A DNA stretch of 64,000 nucleotides from JANSYP01 sp038751255 (GCA_038751255.1 JBCDGN010000007.1:1-64000); one strand, 5' to 3'; shown: positions 1-9,099, counted from the stretch's first letter. The notes: generated by a model not told the origin, from the sequence alone. Numbers and translations: made by a program.

Positions 1-2
1 CC

Positions 3-104
3 CGTCCGAAAGACTGGCGGCGCGTGGCCACTCGCTATGCCCGGTGCCCGAAAGTCTTCCTGTCAGCCTGCGCACTGGCAGCCGTGGTCCTGTTCTGGTT
101 GTGA
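3..104 (+). pseudogene. 3' end of an IS5-family (IS427-like) transposase gene
   Basis: Frame 3 reads RPKDWRRVATRYARCPKVFL and then a hydrophobic tail ending in VVLFWL and a TGA stop at 102-104. This is the conserved C-terminus of IS5/IS427-type DDE transposases. The start lies outside the window, so I cannot say whether this copy is intact upstream. A related but different C-terminus lies on the opposite strand at 1167, so two IS5-type 3' ends converge on the IS630-type remnant between them. The family assignment is from recognition of the tail only. Confidence 0.75.
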
Positions 105-124
105 AGCCTGACCTAAAAGCAATT

Positions 125-1063
125 CGAGATTGGTTTGAGCCATATCCAGCTGTCTTGAAGTCGTTCCAGCACTCTGTTGGGTCTTAGAGATCACAGATTT
201 CAGCGATTGCGTTGAAGACCGTCGTAAATGAACACGCCCCGATCCGTCTGAGCTGGGCCTTGAGTCTTGAGAATGCCTACTCAATTGGGGTGAGGTCAGG
301 TGACCAGGGCGGCAGGTATAGAAACCAACAGCCATGCGCCTTGAGGGCGGCTGTGGCTTCGCGGTTCCGATGCGTGGCAAGGGTGTCGAGAATGACCGTC
401 GTGGGGACGATTTCAGGGATCAGCACCTTGCGGATGTCGGTCTCGAAGGCGGGGCCGTCCCTTGCACCTTTGATCCCCCAGGGAGCGATGAGGGAATCCG
501 GGGTCAGCCCGGCGATTAAGGTTTGAGTGCCCCAACGGCCGAATAGCGCGTCCATGCTCAGCCGCGCAACCTGGTGAGGTTTGTCTTCACCGCCGTTTCA
601 TCAAGAAACACAACGCGGTCGGGCATGCGGGAGATGGCAGGCGAACGATGCGCCATCCACTCATCGCGTTGCCGTCTCACTTTCGCGCGTCGCGGCTCGG
701 TAGCCACCAGCGACCTTTTTTGTGCGTAAAGCCGAGGCGCTTGAGCGGGCCCGCAATCGCCTAATGGTGGAGGGTGACATCTTCGGCATCGGAAAGCGCG
801 TCGCGCAGCTCAAAGAGCGTGATGTCCGGATCCTGCGTCACAAGATCGCGGAAAAAGCCAGCATGTGCGGTCAGTTTGCCGGTCCCAGGAGGCCGGCCCA
901 TCGGCGCAACACTTGCTGCTCCGGTGCTCCGGGCTTGCCGCGCCCATCGCCCGCCTGTGGCCGCAGATACTTGCAATCAGTGCGCGCCCGCGCGCCCGGA
1001 TAGACCTTCTTTGATCAATCGCGCAAATCGATTCCGCAATTGCTTTGGCAAAGGTGCTGGCAT
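125..1063 (-). pseudogene. Degenerate IS630-family transposase
   Basis: Read on the minus strand from the ATG at 1063, the product starts MPAPLPKQLRNRFARLIKEG and continues with the IS630-type helix-turn-helix region, then FLDETAVKTNL (DDE region), ILDTLATH and FLYLPPWSPDLTPIE, and ends near ECWNDFKTAGY. The reading is broken by in-frame stops (after GRAGAH, after DVTLHH, after SPDLTPIE, and after AEICDL), by a frameshift near 715-722, and by a small internal deletion before the segment beginning MDALFGRWGTQT. It is a dead copy that retains nearly full length. The C-terminal limit is approximate because no convincing native stop is seen. Confidence 0.85.
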
Positions 1064-1519
1064 GATCCGATCCTCCCAATCTCGGTGAATCACAAATCAA
1101 GCCTCGACCGAATCCTTCCGATCCAAACTTTCCTCGAAACGCTTTAGGGCCTGGATTCATTGAGTTTCAAAGCCAGTAGATCACGATGGCCGCGAGCGCG
1201 ATTGCTGAGAGGAAGACTTTTGGGCGCCTGTCGTACCGCGTCGCCACACGGCGCCAATCCTTGAGCCAGCCGAACATGATCTCGATGCGGTTGCGGCGTT
1301 TGCAGCGGCGCTTGTCGTACTTGACAGGTTTCTTGCGGTGTCTTCAACCTGGGAAACATGCGCGTATCCCTTTGTCTTGCAACGCTTCTCTGACCCAGTC
1401 GGTGTCATACCCACGACCACCTAGCCGCCAATCGACGCTGGGCAAGCTACTGAGCCGCGCCCTGGCTCAGTTGTTGTCGCTAACCTGTCCAACGGTCACA
1501 AACAGGTTCAGCGGGCGTC

Positions 1520-1563
1520 ATTCGCCAGTGTCGCTCGGATCAATGGCGCGACATGGCTCATCT
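1520..1563. repeat. Palindromic insert A in IS5-like remnant
   Basis: About 44 bp that interrupt the transposase reading between NTKLHAICD and PLNLFVTVG. On the plus strand it begins ATTCGCCAGTGTCGC and ends GCGACATGGCTCATC. GCCA/TGGC and TGTCGC/GCGACA form a stem of about 10 bp around a 13-nt loop, with one bulged G. It shares both ends and much of the loop with insert B. Confidence 0.7.
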
Positions 1564-1592
1564 GTCGCAAATGGCGTGCAGCTTGGTGTTCC

Positions 1593-1636
1593 ATCCTCGG
1601 TGAAACCTTCCTACGGACCGGTTCATGCTCCCTCGA
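1593..1636. repeat. Short insert E in IS5-like remnant
   Basis: About 44 bp that separate RLIRRTKG from NTKLHAICD of the transposase reading. It contains a weak inverted repeat (GAAACC and GGTTC) and a GCTCCC end that recalls the GCTCA ends of the other inserts. Its relation to inserts A-C is looser and rests mainly on size, palindromic character and position. Confidence 0.45.
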
Positions 1637-1663
1637 ACCCCTTGGTTCGGCGGATCAGACGAC

Positions 1664-1705
1664 ATTCGCCAGTGTGCTTGCACCAATGGCGCACGCTGGC
1701 TCATC
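1664..1705. repeat. Palindromic insert B in IS5-like remnant
   Basis: 42 bp that separate SLSVKKG from RLIRRTKG of the transposase reading. The plus strand begins ATTCGCCAGTGTGC and ends GCACGCTGGCTCATC. GCCAG/CTGGC followed by TGTGC/GCACG (one G-T pair) gives a 10-bp stem around a 13-nt loop. It is clearly homologous to insert A. Confidence 0.7.
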
Positions 1706-1750
1706 CCCCTTTTTCACGCTCAGACTCGTCGCTGTTCGGTGGGCTTTGAG

Positions 1751-1798
1751 ATTCTTGCGCAAGCTCACTCGAACGCATGGCGTTCGCTTGCTCACATC
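1751..1798. repeat. Palindromic insert C in IS5-like remnant
   Basis: 48 bp that separate EQKTVMID from LKAHRTATS of the transposase reading. It begins ATTC and ends GCTCACATC. CGAACGC/GCGTTCG around a 3-nt loop, extended by GCAAG/CTTGC with a bulge, makes a strong hairpin. The ends match inserts A and B but the stem sequence differs. Confidence 0.65.
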
Positions 1799-1865
1799 GA
1801 TCATTACGGTCTTCTGTTCGCCGTGCTCAGCGGCCAGACCAGCCATCATTCGTGCGAAGACGCCC

Positions 1866-1906
1866 TGCTCGCGGTGTCTCTCGCACCAGTGGTGTTCAAC
1901 CGCTCA
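1866..1906. repeat. Palindromic insert D in IS5-like remnant
   Basis: About 41 bp that separate ILYNGWKRW from GVFARMMAG of the transposase reading. It contains CACCA/TGGTG and CGGT/ACCG pairings and ends CGCTCAC like insert C. The limits are uncertain by a few bases. Confidence 0.5.
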
Positions 1907-2216
1907 CCTCCAACGCTTCCAACCGTTGTACAATATCGTATGCGGTCCATAGGCCGCCGGTGCGTCGCGCCAACGTAAGCCATTGCGATCGAGGAAGATA
2001 ATTTCACTCAAGACGCGCCACCTGCACATCAGTCAGTCAGAAAAGATCAGACCTGTTCACCGCTCGTTTTTAGGATCGTGAAGCATGCGCTTCCGCGGAA
2101 ATCAATGGGTCCTGAGCCTAAGGGTCATAGCTTATTAATGCTGCTAAGACCTGCGCACCAAACTAAGCTGACCTCAACTGGGTAAGTCGCCCGACCACAA
2201 AGAACGGAACGCTTCA

Positions 2217-3458
2217 ATGCGCACGACAGCTTGTTTCTTTACGACATTTGTTTTCTGCACATGGAACACTGTTGCTTTTGGACAGACCGCTATGACCGAT
2301 CCCGAAGTACTTGCGCTCCACGATGAGCTTCTCACGATTGACAGCCATATCGATATTGGCCCGGGTTTTGGCACAGAGCGCTTGGACCCTGGCGTACTGA
2401 ACCGCGCACAAGTCAATTTGCCCTCGATGCGGATCGGTGGGCTCGATGCTGGTTTTTTCATTGTCTACACGCCGCAAGCCAAGGTCACAGAAGACGCCTA
2501 TGCGAAGGCATTCCAAACAGCCGAAGACCGCTATGTCGCGATCCTACGGATGTTGCGCGCCTATCCCGATCAGATTGCTCTTGCGTCCAGTTCTGAAGAG
2601 GTCGAGTCGGTGCACGCAGAAGACAAGCTGGTTGCGCTGATCGGAATTGAAAACAGTTTTCCGCTTGGGCTGACCGCGGAAGAGATCCAAAAGAATGTCG
2701 CGATCTGGGCTGCACGTGGGGCCCGCTATGCTTCGCTGACGCATTTCGGACACAACCAATTTGGTGGCTCATCGAACCCTTCCGCCCAGCGTGGAGACGG
2801 CGAAGACCCCGGTCTGAGCGAGTTGGGGAAAGTGCTCATCGCCGTGTTGAACGACAACGGGATGATGGTCGATATCAGCCATGTCGGGCCAAAGACCGCC
2901 GCCGACGCCATTGCGCTTTCGCGTGCACCGGTGATCGCGTCGCATTCCACGGTCAAGGCCGTGCATGACAATCTGCGGGGCCTCAGCGATGATCAACTGC
3001 GGGCGATACGCGATAGTGGCGGCGTGGTCCAAGTCACGGCTTTCCGCTCTTACATCGCAAAGGTAGATCCGCAGGTCAGCGCGGCGGCGCGTATATTGCG
3101 TGGAAGACTTGGACTGACGTCAGGTGCTGCGTTTGCCGCAGCCACGCCCGAGACACTATCGGAATATGCCAGCGAGATCGCGAGGATCCGGCAAACCTTT
3201 GGAGATGTCACGCTTTCGCAGTTTCTCGATCACGTCGATCACGCGGTGAAGATTGCAGGCATCGATCACGTTGGCGTCTCTGGCGACTTTGACGGTGGTG
3301 GCGGCGTGCAAGGCTGGAACGGCGCCGCGGACTCGCCCAACGTGACCGCTGGCCTGCTGGATCGAGGCTATTCCAAGGAAGACATCGCGAAAATCTGGGG
3401 CGGAAACCTTTTGCGTGTGATGCGAGAGGTTGAGGCGGAAAGCGTGGTTGAACGCTAG
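2217..3458 (+). CDS. Exported membrane dipeptidase (peptidase M19 family)
   Basis: The 413-residue product starts with a hydrophobic signal peptide (about residues 1-22, ending VAFGQ) and is otherwise a complete M19 (renal dipeptidase type) binuclear zinc peptidase. Visible metal-site elements in order are the HxD motif in TIDSHIDIG, the bridging Glu in IGIENSF, His in VDISHVG, His in VIASHST, and the late Asp in GVSGDFDGG. The family cleaves L-X/D-X dipeptides and some beta-lactam or acyl-homoserine substrates, so the exact substrate is open. It converges on a POT-type peptide transporter gene at 4004-5452, which suggests hydrolysis of dipeptides linked to their uptake. A periplasmic or outer-face location is inferred from the signal peptide. 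Confidence 0.88.
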   Translation: MRTTACFFTTFVFCTWNTVAFGQTAMTDPEVLALHDELLTIDSHIDIGPGFGTERLDPGVLNRAQVNLPSMRIGGLDAGFFIVYTPQAKVTEDAYAKAFQTAEDRYVAILRMLRAYPDQIALASSSEEVESVHAEDKLVALIGIENSFPLGLTAEEIQKNVAIWAARGARYASLTHFGHNQFGGSSNPSAQRGDGEDPGLSELGKVLIAVLNDNGMMVDISHVGPKTAADAIALSRAPVIASHSTVKAVHDNLRGLSDDQLRAIRDSGGVVQVTAFRSYIAKVDPQVSAAARILRGRLGLTSGAAFAAATPETLSEYASEIARIRQTFGDVTLSQFLDHVDHAVKIAGIDHVGVSGDFDGGGGVQGWNGAADSPNVTAGLLDRGYSKEDIAKIWGGNLLRVMREVEAESVVER

Positions 3459-4003
3459 ATGATCTCCGCCGTCCTCACGCTCCAGCGTCGCGATCTCGTG
3501 CAGAAGGGTCAACATGCGGATTTGAGACCGCGATCCGGGTTATCCAAGCCGGATGGTCACCTTATACCAATAGACCCAAACCGCTTCCGCTGCTCATGCC
3601 GTTCCTGGCTCAGAGTTTCGCGACGGCTGGGACCCCCAGAATGGGTCACGGCATAGGGCCACTGGGATGAGAGTCGATGGCGGTTCAGTACTGACGGTCT
3701 TGGTGCCGTTCAGAAACCATCACGTACACAGGCTGCATTCAGTGTGCGGCACTATCTCGTCGAGAGCGACAGCGTGCCAGACAACGGGAATAGGTGCGTC
3801 CCAAGCTGCTCTCCAAACTCTGCTTTGATTCTGGAAAATTGAAATTGAGGATTGATCGCATAATGCTGCCGAACGGGCATTCCGCAAGTATTCTGACATC
3901 TAACCGTAAGCTTGTCTGACGCTGCTACTGGATCGAACATTATCGTCCTGGGTAGTATCGCAGGTCGCACAAGCGCCCGGAAAGATCTCTGCACTGCCAA
4001 TTG
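3459..4003. other. Intergenic stretch without recognisable gene
   Basis: 545 bp between two convergent genes. Short open frames exist on both strands but none has a ribosome site or recognisable domain. I see no strong terminator hairpin or IS end that I can name. It may contain decayed sequence like the flanking 1-2060 region. Confidence 0.4.
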
Positions 4004-5452
4004 TCATGCCTTCGTGAGGCGGTTCAAAACTGGAAAGAGCAAGAACAGTAAGACCCCAGCCGACAACGCAATGAGGCTGAAATCCAGAAAAGCGCTCTGG
4101 CCTACAGTCACCGTCTCTTGTGCACTCGCTCCTGACGGAACGGACGCCAATCCGGCAAGCAGACCGCTGCTATAGTTTCCAACGGCATGAATGAGCAGCC
4201 ATAGGCCCATGGCGAACCCCAAGAGCTCTTTAGTTGCAAGGTGACTGATCATGGAAAGTGCGATCGGGGAGATACAGAGCTCTGCGATGCTGTAAATGAA
4301 AAAGAAGCCAATGATCCATCTTGCGGCGACCAAATTATCCGGCCCCTGCGGCACGAGGCCTAACAGCGCAAAGGCACCTCCGATCAACACAAACCCGGCG
4401 ACAAAGCGAAGGCCATAGGAGATCGAGACCTGTCTGGAAGAAAGATACAGCCAAAGAAGAGCCATCGCCGGTGCGCTGATGAAAATGAAGATCGGGTTGA
4501 GTGAGAGAAACGCACTCGCCGGTATCTCTGCGCCAAAGATCGTGCGATCTACCGCCTGCTCTGCGAATAGCAAAACCGACGCGCCGTTTTGATTGTACAA
4601 AGCCCAAAAGATGACCCCAAACCCAAAGAGCAGGATCATCACGACCCCATTCCTTCGGCTCTGCTCTTCAAGCCGCAGGATCTCTCGCAAGAAGTAGGCA
4701 AGCGCTAAACCTAAAGCCGCGAAAAGGACACCACCGGTGAAGCGCGTGTGATTGAGCATTAGGTGACCAAGGACCACGGCGCCGCTCGTACCCAGTGCCA
4801 ACCAGGCAAGGTTCGGCACGCCTAGAGCATCGGTCCGCCATAGTCTTCTGCGTGCTTCTTGGACGTCATCGCCCTTCAATCCCCCGCCGCGGACGTAAAG
4901 CGGGACACATGCTGTTAACGTCACCGCGGTCGCGAACAAAAATGCAGACGGAAAACCAAATTGCCGGGCGAGTACCCCAGAACAGAGCGCCGCAGCAGCA
5001 GCGCCAATATTCGTCGAGATGTAGAAGAGCGTGAAGGTGCTGTCGCGACGCGTGTCCTCTTTTGAGAATTGCAGACCCAGCAGGCTTGATACATTGGGCA
5101 TGAAATAGCCATTGCCCACCAGCATCAGCGCCAGTCCAAAGTAAACGATTGTTGTCGAGCCGGACGCCAGCAGGAGGCTCCCGCACCCCATCAATATGAG
5201 ACCTGCCGTGATGGATTTGCGATATCCCAAAAGCCGATCACCAATGATCCCCCCGGCAAAGGCCGTCGAGAAGATAAGGCCCGTGTAAGTCCCAAAAAGC
5301 AGCGTCGCATTGATTTGCGACAGACCAAGTGTTCCGATCGCAAATGGGACCAAGAGGTAGAAGGATGTATAGAACCCGTAGCGCTCGCAGAATTGCGCAT
5401 AGAAAAGGATGGCAAATCCTTTTGGCTGAGCCCCAAATGGGAATAGCTTCAT
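4004..5452 (-). CDS. POT/PTR-family proton-dependent oligopeptide transporter
   Basis: The 482-residue protein is an MFS-fold integral membrane carrier of the POT (DtpA/PepT) family. The N-terminal helix carries the ExxER-type signature as FCERYGFYTSFYLL, essential in the family for proton coupling. It is followed by GGIIGDRLLGYRK, the family form of the loop 2-3 motif, and later by the FFIYSIAELCISPIAL segment (the PTR2 signature region). It imports di- and tripeptides with protons across the inner membrane. The ATG at 5452 is preferred to an adjacent TTG. The gene converges with the exported M19 dipeptidase at 2217-3458. No obvious Shine-Dalgarno is present. Confidence 0.9.
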   Translation of the reverse strand: MKLFPFGAQPKGFAILFYAQFCERYGFYTSFYLLVPFAIGTLGLSQINATLLFGTYTGLIFSTAFAGGIIGDRLLGYRKSITAGLILMGCGSLLLASGSTTIVYFGLALMLVGNGYFMPNVSSLLGLQFSKEDTRRDSTFTLFYISTNIGAAAAALCSGVLARQFGFPSAFLFATAVTLTACVPLYVRGGGLKGDDVQEARRRLWRTDALGVPNLAWLALGTSGAVVLGHLMLNHTRFTGGVLFAALGLALAYFLREILRLEEQSRRNGVVMILLFGFGVIFWALYNQNGASVLLFAEQAVDRTIFGAEIPASAFLSLNPIFIFISAPAMALLWLYLSSRQVSISYGLRFVAGFVLIGGAFALLGLVPQGPDNLVAARWIIGFFFIYSIAELCISPIALSMISHLATKELLGFAMGLWLLIHAVGNYSSGLLAGLASVPSGASAQETVTVGQSAFLDFSLIALSAGVLLFLLFPVLNRLTKA

Positions 5453-5861
5453 CAATACTTGCCCATTGCCCTACGCACTGAAGTTAGCTCGGTTGTGCTG
5501 GAATTTCTAAGCATTTGAGCCCGTCGCAGCCTCTGCCTTGTCTGTTTTCAGATAATTTGGCTGTTCGTTATCAAATGAAGTGGGCTGACTGAATCAGACG
5601 ACTCGTTGGAAGCACTGGCTCATTGGTTTCGATGCTCCGCCGCGCGCCCGAGATTGAGCAAGTGGCGTTGTTTGAGGGTTCGATCTTTCTCCTTTCGTTG
5701 ACAACATTGTGGTCCTTGCCGAAGTAGGCATCGACAAGCGACAGGTTTCCGTGACCCGGCACCTGCCGGTCAATTTTCTCAAAAGGATCGTCAGGCGCAG
5801 GCCCGATGGTCATTCATAAAAGTGTTACCCTTTTTGAGACCGGGACCTAATTCACACGGTT
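5453..5861. other. Intergenic and promoter region upstream of lipid-like operon
   Basis: 409 bp between divergent genes. It should hold the promoters of the POT transporter (minus) and of the seven-gene operon (plus). An 80-codon minus-strand frame at 5571-5813 lacks a good ribosome site and recognisable content, and I do not call it. Confidence 0.4.
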
Positions 5862-6587
5862 ATGGCGTTTACAAGTTTATCCTATGGCTCAAATCTAGCG
5901 TCCGGATCGCCCGTCCTTCCTGCTGCGGCTTTGTTTGGCTTGATGGCGTTTCCGGTCATCGGTGCCAGTCTTTACCTCTATCCCGCGGTCGGCGTTGCTC
6001 TAGTAGCCACAACGTTCCTACTCATTGCCGCAATCGTGATTGGTGGGGTCGTGCGGTCCTATCCCCACAGCCGATTTGGGCTGTGCAACGCCGTGACATC
6101 AATACGCGCGGGCATGGTCTGTATCTTGGCGGGCGCATTGGCATCGCCCTCAACCCTCAGCACCCACCCCACAGCATTGATCGGTATTTCTGGAATTGTC
6201 CTGATCATGGACGGCTTTGACGGCTGGTTGGCACGACGCTCTCGCCTGACCTCATCCTTTGGCGCACGCTTCGACGTGGAAACGGATGCTTTGATCAGCG
6301 CCATCCTTGCTATGCTATGCTTTTCCACAAGCGCCGCGGGACCAGCCGTCCTGATCCTTGGCTTCACCCACTACGCCTTCCAAGCCGCCAGATGCATTTG
6401 GCCAAAGCTCAACGCTCCCCTGCCAGACAGTTCGTACCGCAAAACGATCTGTGTCGTTCAAGTTCTGGTCCTGATCTACGCCTTGGTGCCGGGCGCCGTC
6501 GGAGTGAACGCTGTGGTGACACTTGCTGCAGTGGCCGTGCTTGGGTCTTTCGCTTCTGATGTCAGATGGCTGGTGCGCGACCGGTGA
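5862..6587 (+). CDS. CDP-alcohol phosphatidyltransferase family protein
   Basis: A 241-residue polytopic membrane protein carrying the complete CDP-alcohol phosphotransferase signature D-x2-D-G-x2-A-R-x8-G-x3-D-x3-D, read here as DGFDGWLARRSR followed by SSFGARFDVETD at about residues 115-145. The family transfers a phosphatidyl or phosphoalcohol group from a CDP-activated donor to an alcohol at the cytoplasmic membrane face. The acceptor cannot be read from sequence. It is the first gene of a tightly overlapping operon; its last 22 bases overlap the next gene, which encodes a sulfatase-fold membrane protein. Together with the downstream flippase-like and glycosyltransferase genes it suggests assembly of a modified lipid or polyol-phosphate head group (inference). 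Confidence 0.88.
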   Translation: MAFTSLSYGSNLASGSPVLPAAALFGLMAFPVIGASLYLYPAVGVALVATTFLLIAAIVIGGVVRSYPHSRFGLCNAVTSIRAGMVCILAGALASPSTLSTHPTALIGISGIVLIMDGFDGWLARRSRLTSSFGARFDVETDALISAILAMLCFSTSAAGPAVLILGFTHYAFQAARCIWPKLNAPLPDSSYRKTICVVQVLVLIYALVPGAVGVNAVVTLAAVAVLGSFASDVRWLVRDR

Positions 6588-8206
6588 CGCGCGCATCTTT
6601 GATCTTGCTCTGTTTGACAGTTGCGTTGATTTACGCAGCACTGGTCTTGCCAGCTGATCCATCCGACCTCAAAGTAAGCGTTTTGCGGCAGTTCCCGCTG
6701 GAGCTTCCGGTGCTCTTGGGGTGCCTGGTCGCTCTAGGGTCCAATCGATTTATCGCTGGCACTGTCTCGCTGCTTTTCAGCTTTGCACTGGTCGCCCTAG
6801 TACTGCTGAAACTCGCTGATCAAGCGATGATCACGGCTTATCAACGCCCCTTCAATCCGATTGTGGACATGTCGCTCATTCCGGCTGGGGTAGCGTTGAT
6901 GGTCCAGACCTTCGGAGCGACACTCGCCTACAGTTTGTTCCTCGGGTTTGGCTGTGTTTTCTTGCTGCTTTTCGCTCTTGTGGCGCGCGGGCTACTCGCG
7001 TGGTCGCGGCTGCCCGTGAAACCTGCAGTTCGCAGCGCGGTGGCATTGCTCACCATCGGCTTTGTCGGGCTCGTGGCTATGGACGCTCGACGCCAAGCCG
7101 AAGAGCTGCCTTTCGTCCTACCTGGGAACGGCCACAGTACATGGCTGATCCAAGAACGCCTGATCATGATTGGTGAAACCAACACGCATCTGAAAGCCTT
7201 CCAAGCGCTGGCAGCGGCGGATCCCTATGCTGATCAGAGCAATCTTCTGAACCTCATCGGGGACCGGGACGTCCTCTTTATTTTCATTGAAAGTTATGGT
7301 CGGGCAAGCTTTGACCAACCAGCATATACAGCGACGCATCTACCGATCCTGACCAATGCAGACGCAAAGCTAAGGGCGGAGGGCCTTGCAATGCGGAGTG
7401 GCTGGTTGACCTCTCCCACGGCTGGCGGGCAAAGCTGGCTCGCGCATGGGACGTTGGCATCTGGCCTTTGGACAGAGGACAGCGCGACCTATCGAAGCAT
7501 GCTCAAAAGTGGACGAAAAAGCCTCTTTCACCTCGCTCAAGACGCGGGCTTTCGAACCAATGCCGTGATGCCAGCCATCACAATGGACTGGCCCGAAAGT
7601 CAGTATATGGGGTTTGAGCAAATCCTTGAGGCTGAGCATCTGGCATATCAAGGTCCGCCCCTAAATTGGGTCACAATGCCAGACCAATATACGTTGGCAG
7701 CCTATGAAAGTCTTTTGGGACCTGATCCACGGCGGGACTTTACTCAGATTGCGCTTATCTCTTCGCACGCTCCATGGACCCCGATTTTGCCGATATTGGC
7801 CTGGGATGAGATCGAGGATGGCTCAGTCTTCGATGCCTGGGCTGATGCCGGTCCGAGCCCACGCGAAGTTTGGAGAGATCGCGACCGTGTGCGGGATCAC
7901 TACCGCCAATCAATAGCTTACTCCCTAGAGGTCACCTTAGACTACATTGCCCGAGAGGCACATAAAGGCAGACTGGTCTTTTTGGTGGGAGATCATCAGC
8001 CGGCCGAATTTGTTGCCCAAGGGAAGAGCCGGGATGTCGCCATCCATGTGATCGGACCGCCTGACGTGATGGCGCTGGTTGATCCCTGGGGCTGGAGCGA
8101 TGGATTGATACCAGATCAGGCAACACCCTCTTGGCGCATGGATCGCTTCAGAGACCGCTTCATCGAAGCCTTTAGCGCGTCCGATGAGATAAAGGTCGGC
8201 GGATGA
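6566..8206 (+). CDS. Membrane-anchored sulfatase/phosphoalcohol-transferase-fold protein
   Basis: 546 residues: about four or five N-terminal membrane helices (residues 1-170) followed by an alkaline-phosphatase-superfamily catalytic domain like LtaS or phosphoethanolamine transferases. Visible active-site elements are the metal-binding Glu in DVLFIFIESYGR, a Thr/Ser-rich nucleophile region in SPTAGGQSWLAHG, and the late metal-binding pair in FLVGDHQPAE. Members transfer phosphoglycerol or phosphoethanolamine, or hydrolyse sulfate esters, outside the inner membrane. The layout of helices plus extracytoplasmic domain favours a transferase over a soluble sulfatase. The gene overlaps the preceding CDP-alcohol transferase gene by 22 nt and the next gene by 4 nt, so the three products are probably made in step. 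Confidence 0.82.
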   Translation: MAGARPVTRASLILLCLTVALIYAALVLPADPSDLKVSVLRQFPLELPVLLGCLVALGSNRFIAGTVSLLFSFALVALVLLKLADQAMITAYQRPFNPIVDMSLIPAGVALMVQTFGATLAYSLFLGFGCVFLLLFALVARGLLAWSRLPVKPAVRSAVALLTIGFVGLVAMDARRQAEELPFVLPGNGHSTWLIQERLIMIGETNTHLKAFQALAAADPYADQSNLLNLIGDRDVLFIFIESYGRASFDQPAYTATHLPILTNADAKLRAEGLAMRSGWLTSPTAGGQSWLAHGTLASGLWTEDSATYRSMLKSGRKSLFHLAQDAGFRTNAVMPAITMDWPESQYMGFEQILEAEHLAYQGPPLNWVTMPDQYTLAAYESLLGPDPRRDFTQIALISSHAPWTPILPILAWDEIEDGSVFDAWADAGPSPREVWRDRDRVRDHYRQSIAYSLEVTLDYIAREAHKGRLVFLVGDHQPAEFVAQGKSRDVAIHVIGPPDVMALVDPWGWSDGLIPDQATPSWRMDRFRDRFIEAFSASDEIKVGG

Positions 8207-9099
8207 AACGCACCGTTGCCTTGGGGCTGAAGCTAGTGTTCTCAGCCGGTTTGATCGCCACGCTTTTGTTCTTGGCGGATCCGCAGAGCGTCTGGGCCCA
8301 AGTCACCCATGCTTCCTGGCAATGGGTCTTTCTTGCGGGCTCTTGTTTGCTGGCTGTTACTGGCTTGATGGCATGGCGCTGGCGATATGTGGCACGGGAA
8401 TTGGGACTTGAGTTGAGTTTTTGGCGTGCGACCCGCGAATACCTCATATCGAATTTGGTCAATCAGACATTGCCCGGAGGCGTCGTCGGTGATGCGGCGC
8501 GCGCCGTTCGAGTGCGCGACGCAGCGACCCTCAAAACGGCAGTATGGTCTGTGGCAATCGAGCGCCTTCTCGGCCAGATTGCGTTGGTCGCTGTGATGAC
8601 TACGGGCTTCGCGGTGTCCCTGACGTTGCCCGGAGGCATCGCCTGGCCGGTCTGGGCTTGGATCCTCGTCGCAATACCCTTTGGCATCGCGATCCTTGCC
8701 CGTCGGATGGAGTGGCCTCCCATGACGCAAATCCGGTTTTTTCTGCGCAATCCAATGCAAATCCTCCTGTCTCTGACGATCTTTGCTTTGCTCGTGACTG
8801 CCTTTTGGGCGAGTTCGCGCGCGGTTGGTGCTAATCTACCGCTGGAGTCGCTCTTTACTTTGATTCCGCTCATACTTTCGGCAATGTTGGTACCGCTATC
8901 AATTGGTGGGTGGGGATGGCGTGAAGGAGCAGCAGCGGCGTTATTCCCCCTGGCTGGATTGGAGATGAGCGCAGGCATCGCGGCGGGCGTTGTGTACGGG
9001 GCATTGCTCCTTCTCACCGCATTCCCGGCCGTCGTGCTTTTGCTCCTGCCAAAGTCCCTGAAACCGCATGCTGCCGGTGAAAGCGAGCTCGCTACATGA
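8203..9099 (+). CDS. Lysylphosphatidylglycerol synthase TM-region / UPF0104 flippase-like membrane protein
   Basis: A 298-residue protein with about eight membrane helices and the UPF0104 (AglD/MprF N-terminal) features NLVNQTLPGGVVGDAARAVR near residue 80-105 and the late segment PLSIGGWGWREGAAA. MprF N-terminal domains flip modified phospholipids. Stand-alone members occur beside lipid- and polysaccharide-making enzymes. Only the membrane part is present here, with no aminoacyl-transferase domain. ATGA overlaps join it to both neighbours. A role in moving the product of the preceding two enzymes across the inner membrane is inferred from context. Confidence 0.82.
   Translation: MKRTVALGLKLVFSAGLIATLLFLADPQSVWAQVTHASWQWVFLAGSCLLAVTGLMAWRWRYVARELGLELSFWRATREYLISNLVNQTLPGGVVGDAARAVRVRDAATLKTAVWSVAIERLLGQIALVAVMTTGFAVSLTLPGGIAWPVWAWILVAIPFGIAILARRMEWPPMTQIRFFLRNPMQILLSLTIFALLVTAFWASSRAVGANLPLESLFTLIPLILSAMLVPLSIGGWGWREGAAAALFPLAGLEMSAGIAAGVVYGALLLLTAFPAVVLLLLPKSLKPHAAGESELAT

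Larger units (their letters stand above)
1167..2060 (-). pseudogene. Degenerate IS5-family (IS427-like) transposase riddled with short inserts
   Basis: The remnant can be followed colinearly on the minus strand. A GTG at 2060 starts NRSDLF then LTDVQVARLE. After a deletion come IIFLDRNGLRWRDAP and ILYNGWKRW, then FARMMAGLAAEHGEQKTVMI, LKAHRTATSLSVKKG, RLIRRTKG, NTKLHAICD, PLNLFVTVGQVS, GRGYDTDWVREALQDKG, and the terminal block RRNRIEIMFGWLKDWRRVAT to FLSAIALAAIVIYWL. Five stretches of about 41-48 bp that do not belong to the transposase separate these blocks (listed as repeats). In-frame stops (for example TGA after DLF and after CFPG) confirm it is dead. The family is inferred from remembered IS5/IS427 proteins. 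Confidence 0.85.

Noticed and set aside
1186..1749. 187-codon plus-strand frame
   Set aside because: It is antisense to the dead IS5-type transposase, whose conserved blocks read on the other strand.
1520..1906. Regularly spaced short repeats that superficially resemble a CRISPR array
   Set aside because: The repeats differ from one another, and the sequences between them are consecutive pieces of a transposase gene, not unique spacers.
5571..5813. 80-codon minus-strand frame
   Set aside because: No suitable ribosome site, no recognisable features, and it lies in a divergent promoter region.
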